Assembly (NCBI RefSeq): GCF_025947285.1
Contig: NZ_CP110008.1
Location: 2,991,001-3,055,000, forward strand
DNA length: 64,000 bases
DNA from: Flavobacterium sp. N2820
GTDB lineage: Bacteria; Bacteroidota; Bacteroidia; Flavobacteriales; Flavobacteriaceae
Direction: 5' to 3'
This document shows, one piece after another, positions 59,917 through 64,000 of this stretch (positions are counted from its first letter, which is position 1; each line of letters starts with the position of its first letter). Position numbers and translations under genes: made by a program. Under the pieces are notes generated by a model. It saw nothing but the letters and a program-made list of their open reading frames with translations. It made no database searches and was not told the DNA's origin.

Positions 59917-59933
59917 TGTTTTCTAATTTGTGG

Positions 59934-60001
59934 GTTGCGTGGAATCGAACCACATCTTTTGAATTACTTCAAACGCATTATCCCAGTAATGCTATCACCC
60001 G
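59934..60001 (-). other. Degenerate tRNA-like sequence
   Basis: On the minus strand there is a good T arm (TGTGG, loop TTCGATT, CCACG), a D arm (GCAT/ATGC with a GG-containing loop) and an anticodon-like hairpin TTTGA/TCAAA, but the anticodon loop has six bases and only four of seven acceptor pairs (GGGT/ACCC) form. It is probably a decayed tRNA or a tRNA mimic; I do not call it functional. Confidence 0.4.
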
Positions 60002-60004
60002 TTT

Positions 60005-60036
60005 AAAAAAGCCATCCATTTAACACGAATGGCTTT
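60005..60036 (-). terminator. Terminator inside the tail gene cluster
   Basis: AAAGCCAT (60008-60015) pairs with ATGGCTTT (60029-60036), with a T run on the minus strand. It follows the secreted-protein gene and precedes the baseplate genes, an odd place for a late operon. Confidence 0.7.
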
Positions 60037-60049
60037 GATTTATTTTTAT

Positions 60050-60478
60050 CTAATAATACCGTTTTATTAAGAACGTGGGCGAGTTGTCAAATGGATTATC
60101 ACGTATTCGATGTTCCGGCACAACCTTATTCAATTTGTTCTTATAATTGTAATTATCAATGAGCTTTTCTTTATATGGAATGTCTTTATTTCGCTCCTGA
60201 TAATTCCTCCAACCTACGTCTGAAATGACGGCTACAATGTTTGGGTTAAAGACTTTTTTCGTGACAAAATTTGTACTTTCCGTACTTGCATAATTCTCAG
60301 TAATTAAAACCGAGCTTTCAAATGATACAACACTTACAAACTCAGGAGCAACCACTTTAAAAGCCGTTACAACATGTTTGTCTTTTGAATTTTGCTTCAG
60401 GTCGGTAGTTGTAGAACCGAATCCCGTGCTGAATGTCACCAACATTAACAGCATCAAAAGCGAACGAACGAATCGCAT
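60050..60478 (-). CDS. Secreted prophage protein of unknown function
   Basis: The 142-residue protein begins with a signal peptide (MRFVRSLLMLLMLVTFSTGF). The mature part is mixed alpha/beta with a basic, Asn/Tyr-rich C-terminus and no motif I know. It starts 3 bp after the upstream tail gene and is followed by its own terminator, so it looks like a moron (an extra gene for the lysogen) rather than a tail part. Periplasmic or surface action is inferred. Confidence 0.65.
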   Translation of the reverse strand: MRFVRSLLMLLMLVTFSTGFGSTTTDLKQNSKDKHVVTAFKVVAPEFVSVVSFESSVLITENYASTESTNFVTKKVFNPNIVAVISDVGWRNYQERNKDIPYKEKLIDNYNYKNKLNKVVPEHRIRDNPFDNSPTFLIKRYY

Positions 60479-60481
60479 AAT

Positions 60482-61150
60482 TTAAAATTCTTCTTTTATC
60501 AATAAATTGTAGGCAAAGTCACTTGTTAGTTTAAGGTCATAAGCCTGTACGTTTTCTCCTTTTGTAAATGGGAAGCTATAATCTTCCACAACTACTTTTG
60601 TTATTCCTAAAATCTCCAAAGGGTGGCAGTAAATAAAGAACTCTTTTGAATGCTTCAGGAACTCAAATAACCGTTCCATTTGTTCTCTTGGAAATGTATC
60701 CTCAGGTAAACCTTTTAACATACTTCCCATTAACACTCCTGTAACTTGTATGTCAAAGTCCTTTCTGCTCCAACGCTCTTTTATAGTTCCAATTAGCTTT
60801 TCTCCTTGTTTGGCTACGTTGCGTTTAATGATATTATTCCCTGATGAAATGTTAATCATTGGCTCAAACGGAAATAACCATTTTTGCCCGCCTTCAGTAA
60901 AGCTAAACGACATAGGAAAGAACTGCGAACCTTCAGGAGTACTATCATTAGTTTGCCAATTATTTTCAAAACTAAAATCCGACGCCTTTTCAATTTGGGT
61001 TTCATTTTTTAGGGGCAAAAAAGGTATTGGAGGCAATACACGCTTTGACAACTCATTTTGTAATAAGTTCGAGCGTTGAATAAGTGCAACCGCTTGGCTA
61101 CCCATTAAACTTGCAAATAATATGTCTCTACTATCTAATACGTTTCCCAT
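60482..61150 (-). CDS. Phage tail protein (DUF6046-like)
   Basis: The 222-residue protein resembles a family in Bacteroidota prophages (DUF6046, as I recall it), in the place of Mu gpN between tape measure and hub. Segments are GQKWLFPFEPMINISSGNNI, GTIKERWSRKDFDIQVTGVL and YDLKLTSDF. The pattern matches baseplate or distal-tail proteins with LysM-type partners. Confidence 0.6.
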   Translation of the reverse strand: MGNVLDSRDILFASLMGSQAVALIQRSNLLQNELSKRVLPPIPFLPLKNETQIEKASDFSFENNWQTNDSTPEGSQFFPMSFSFTEGGQKWLFPFEPMINISSGNNIIKRNVAKQGEKLIGTIKERWSRKDFDIQVTGVLMGSMLKGLPEDTFPREQMERLFEFLKHSKEFFIYCHPLEILGITKVVVEDYSFPFTKGENVQAYDLKLTSDFAYNLLIKEEF

Positions 61151-61151
61151 T

Positions 61152-63107
61152 TTATCCTGTGGCTGTTCCTGCCATTGCTATAACTCTTAATAATTCGTCT
61201 GCCACTTCGGTTCCCGCTTTTGTTGCCGCATCTTTCCCACTAACAACAACATCTTTTAAACCGTTTAACTCTTTGATGGTTATTGTAATATAATTGTGTT
61301 TTGTGCCTCCAGTTGCAACTGCCTGATTAGATTTTTTGACCGACTCATCGTCTTTAGTTCCTCCAGTTCCTCCGCCTTCCGTCTCCTTAACTCCTGGTAC
61401 TTTTGGCTCTTTTATAACCGCTTTATCTGCGGCTTCTTTACCTTTAGTTACTTTTTCTCCTTGTGTTACCAAGTTGTTAGCCGTTCTGAAAGCCTTGATT
61501 TTGTCAAGTCCTTTTTGTGCGAGACCTGTTGGATCTACTTTTGCAACAACCTCTAAAATTTGTTGCAATGGTTTCATTACTGCATCTAATAACACAAGTC
61601 CAATACGTTTAAGACCTCCAACAATTCCATCCGATTTAAAGGCGTTTACGATAGAGTCCCAATGGTCTTTTACGCTCATGATAATATTTATCAATATTCC
61701 GAAAGGACCTAGTAAGAAAAGAACCGCAGACCCCCACTGGTCATAATGTTTAATTGCGGAATAAACTAAAGCCACAAGAGCTCCAATTGCTACCACTAAA
61801 AGTCCAATTGGATTAGCGGTCATAATTGTATTTAAAACCATTTGAGCACCCGACCATATAGAAGTTGCGGTTGTTGTTATTCCAGACCATAACGCTTGCA
61901 TCTTTGTTGCACTGGTTAAAGTTGAAAGCACAGTTCCCGCACCCGATAAAATAGGCATAAGGTTACCAACATCTCTGGCAACGTTTCCAATTTCTGAAGC
62001 GTAACCAATTAAACCATTTGTGCCGTTAAACAACGATATTTTAAAGTCATCAACTTGCGCCTTTAATCGCTTATTCTTTTCTAATGGGCTTTCCATTATA
62101 ATTGCAGCCTGTTCGTATGCAGTATTAGTTCCGCTAACTGCCTCAGTTAATCGGTTTGCCTCATCGGTATTGGAAATCATAGCTATTGCGGCATTACTGT
62201 TTTCTTTGCCGAAAAGTTTAGTTACCAACGCCTGGTCGTTCATAATACCCTTTAAAGGTTTCAATCTGTCCGAAAGCGAAAGCGAGCTATCCGTTAATGT
62301 ATCGATGTTTACTCCTGCAGCTGCTAACTCGGCTTTGGTGTCTTTTGGCAAAAATCTACCTTGTGCCAAAGTTGCCATTACGTTACGCAATGCAACTCCG
62401 CCTTCAGCTCCTTTTTTTCCGTTTTTGTCTAGTACCTGAATAAATGCGTTTGTTTCTTCAAAAGATACTCCCGCCGTTTTAGCCGCTAATCCTGATTGCT
62501 CCAATGCCTGTGCAATTTGTGGAAGTTCCGCAGAGCCCTCTTTGGCTGAGGCTGCCATTACGTTATTCATTCGTGCCATTTCTTTAGATGCCTTAATTGG
62601 GTCTTCTAAAGAAACCTGATACTGATTCATTGCCGTTGTAAGAACGTTGGTTGCCGCAACAGTATCCCCGCCCATAAGTTTAGATGTAATCGATACCTCT
62701 TTACCCATCGACTGCAAAGCTTTTGGCATTTTTGCGATTTCAGGAGATAATTGCGACAGGATTAACTTATATGATTCTGCCGATGCCGATGCCTCACCCC
62801 CAAAGGTTTTGGCGTTTTGGCGGGCATAGCCTTCAATTTCTTTTAGCTTATCGCCAGCGACTCCAGTAATGGCTTGAAGGTCATACATATTTGTACTCAA
62901 CTTCATACCAGGATCGTTTAAACTGTTTAAACCATCTGCAGCCGAATTAATGTTTTGGATCATAGCGTTAAGACTAACGCTGTTTAATTTTCTTTGAATA
63001 TTATCTACACCAGTGTTTACTCCAGTAGCAAACTTATTGAATGAGGTATACACCTTATCAAAGTTGCTATTCATTTGAATAATATAACTTAGTGCTTGGC
63101 TACTCAT
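61152..63107 (-). CDS. Phage tail tape measure protein
   Basis: The 651-residue protein sets tail length and is injected with the DNA. It has the TMP core (EIEGYARQNAKTFGGEASAS, SITSKLMGGDTVAATNVLTTA, AGVSFEETNAFIQVLDKNGK) and hydrophobic helices (about residues 425-490). A tail of about 650 residues predicts a length of roughly 100 nm using the usual 0.15 nm per residue. It starts 1 bp after the tail chaperone extension stop. Confidence 0.9.
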   Translation of the reverse strand: MSSQALSYIIQMNSNFDKVYTSFNKFATGVNTGVDNIQRKLNSVSLNAMIQNINSAADGLNSLNDPGMKLSTNMYDLQAITGVAGDKLKEIEGYARQNAKTFGGEASASAESYKLILSQLSPEIAKMPKALQSMGKEVSITSKLMGGDTVAATNVLTTAMNQYQVSLEDPIKASKEMARMNNVMAASAKEGSAELPQIAQALEQSGLAAKTAGVSFEETNAFIQVLDKNGKKGAEGGVALRNVMATLAQGRFLPKDTKAELAAAGVNIDTLTDSSLSLSDRLKPLKGIMNDQALVTKLFGKENSNAAIAMISNTDEANRLTEAVSGTNTAYEQAAIIMESPLEKNKRLKAQVDDFKISLFNGTNGLIGYASEIGNVARDVGNLMPILSGAGTVLSTLTSATKMQALWSGITTTATSIWSGAQMVLNTIMTANPIGLLVVAIGALVALVYSAIKHYDQWGSAVLFLLGPFGILINIIMSVKDHWDSIVNAFKSDGIVGGLKRIGLVLLDAVMKPLQQILEVVAKVDPTGLAQKGLDKIKAFRTANNLVTQGEKVTKGKEAADKAVIKEPKVPGVKETEGGGTGGTKDDESVKKSNQAVATGGTKHNYITITIKELNGLKDVVVSGKDAATKAGTEVADELLRVIAMAGTATG

Positions 63108-63108
63108 T

Positions 63109-63566
63109 TTATTTGTTTTCTGATTTTCTTATGTAGATTAATTCATTGTAATAACTTGCCCACTCTTGGTCTGTTAAGTCATCAGGATTGAGATGAAAAT
63201 AATATCTCAATTGGGCGTTTGCTATCCGAATCCATTCGTTTTCGTCAACTTCTGACGACTCTAAAGCTTTTTTAGCTGAGCCTTTTTGAAAGCTAAAACC
63301 TCCTCTAGTTGTGTGGAAACGGCTAAAAACAAACTATCATTTGTTTTTATTTCCTCGTCTCCCGCAAGCCAACAAACATTTAAGATATGTTCGTTAAACT
63401 TCATAGGGTCTTGGGCGCCAACTTTAGAGCCATAACTTAATTCGGTTCTGGTTGGCTTTCTCAGATAACAAACTTTGTTGTCTTCTGGAATTTCAATTTG
63501 GTAAACGTCTAGGTGTTGTTCCTTCCACGCCTTAATTTGTTCTGGGGTTGCAATGTTTGATTTCAT
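63109..63566 (-). CDS. Tail assembly chaperone with programmed -1 frameshift
   Basis: The zero frame (63566 to 63261) gives a 101-residue chaperone ending LKKL. Just before its stop is the classic slippery heptamer A-AAA-AAG (63273 to 63267). After a -1 shift the frame stays open for another 52 residues (ALESSEVDENEWIRIANAQL, then NPDDLTDQEWASYYNE) and ends at 63109. This is the G/GT arrangement of tailed phages, in which the longer form recruits tail tube subunits to the tape measure. The tape measure gene follows directly. Confidence 0.85.
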
Positions 63567-63613
63567 TTGTGTTTGTTTTTTATAAAAAGCCCGCCCGAAA
63601 GCGGGCTTTTAAT

Positions 63614-64000
63614 TTATGCTTGATTTTTTACTGATAAGGCAACGAATGGAAGTGTGATTTCCATAAACTTATCGCCTTGCTTGAATTCTTTAGCGGCTTC
63701 TGTGAAGCTAATACCAATTACTCTATCGGTAATAAGTGGGTCTCCAACTGCTGGGTTTCCATAAGCAAAAACGCCATCTAAAGAAAGTCCTAGAATAGAG
63801 CCGTTACCCGCTGTAACTAAAGCCTCGTACTCCGATTGTAGTAAAGTGATTTCTCCCTCAACCGCAATGTTTCCAGTTTGAATGCTGTGGGCAAATCTTC
63901 CTTTAGCAAACAAAGCCTCCTTTTCTGCCTTTTCAGAGTATTTGATGCCACGAATTCCCGTTACATCTCTACCTCCTAGAACAAGCGTTAAATCCGCCCA
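63614..64000 (-). CDS. Tail tube protein, partial (runs off the window)
   Basis: The frame is open to the window end. Visible segments are TLVLGGRDVTGIRGIKYSEK, a region of beta strands (GEITLLQSEYEALV), LTPFV-like strands and a C-terminal ALSVKNQA. Length and position (before the chaperone and tape measure genes) match the contractile-tail tube protein (Mu gpM, XkdM). The N-terminus is outside the window. Confidence 0.7.
   Translation of the reverse strand, partial: WADLTLVLGGRDVTGIRGIKYSEKAEKEALFAKGRFAHSIQTGNIAVEGEITLLQSEYEALVTAGNGSILGLSLDGVFAYGNPAVGDPLITDRVIGISFTEAAKEFKQGDKFMEITLPFVALSVKNQA

Noticed and set aside
59934..60001. Functional tRNA
   Set aside because: The anticodon loop has six bases and three of seven acceptor pairs fail, so I list it only as tRNA-like.
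61336..61746. Plus-strand frames opposite the tape measure gene
   Set aside because: They are antisense shadows with no recognisable domain and unlike codon use.

Overview
The window is chromosomal DNA of a low-GC Bacteroidota, most likely Flavobacterium or a close relative. The reasons are the tuf/tRNA-Trp/secE/nusG/rplKAJL/rpoBC order, the absence of Shine-Dalgarno motifs before most starts, TANNTTTG-type -7 promoter elements, a type IX secretion (T9SS) sorting domain on a giant surface protein, and several gene neighbourhoods typical of flavobacteria. I saw no CRISPR array, rRNA gene or insertion sequence.

Layout. Positions 1-13.0 kb carry the translation/transcription block: the end of a tRNA-Thr, tuf, tRNA-Trp, secE, nusG, rplK, rplA, rplJ, rplL, rpoB and rpoC, with an attenuator-like hairpin before rpoB and a hairpin-rich spacer between rpoB and rpoC. 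From 13.1 to 20.3 kb there is a DUF3467 gene and a 2241-residue secreted adhesin-like protein with seven 47-residue repeats. From 20.4 to 41.5 kb lie housekeeping genes: GNAT, RluF-type pseudouridine synthase, a coiled-coil protein that has lost its zinc ribbon, Nif3-like protein, lpxK, purine nucleoside phosphorylase, a hybrid histidine kinase, GAPDH, lipA, an ECF sigma factor and glycosyltransferase, murB, recF, a TPR protein, ribH, and an operon of mutL, two rhomboid proteases and an EEP-fold enzyme. From 41.8 to 51.4 kb lie a cytochrome-oxidase subunit IV-like protein, an unrecognised 602-residue protein, an exported KatG, and a double ABC-2 exporter.

From about 51.4 kb to the end is the right part of a contractile-tailed, Mu-like prophage, all on the minus strand. 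It runs from tail tube (cut by the window edge) through tail chaperone with a -1 frameshift, tape measure, hub, spike, gp25, LysM-like, baseplate J and I proteins to tail fibres. It ends in a translationally coupled three-gene module followed by a terminator and a phage end with two 22-bp-spaced repeats, as at the right end of Mu. The insertion appears to have removed the 5' end of the host gene at 51.0-51.4 kb.

The most interesting part is the terminal prophage module (51.5-53.6 kb). It occupies the place that com-mom holds in Mu. It encodes a 42-residue protein, an ABC-ATPase joined to a GNAT acetyltransferase only through a -1 shift on a run of ten A, and a formyltransferase-fold protein lacking the usual catalytic Asn. 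A strongly structured RNA leader with two mutually exclusive pairings precedes it. I propose it as a candidate nucleic-acid or metabolite modification system of the phage; that function is inference.
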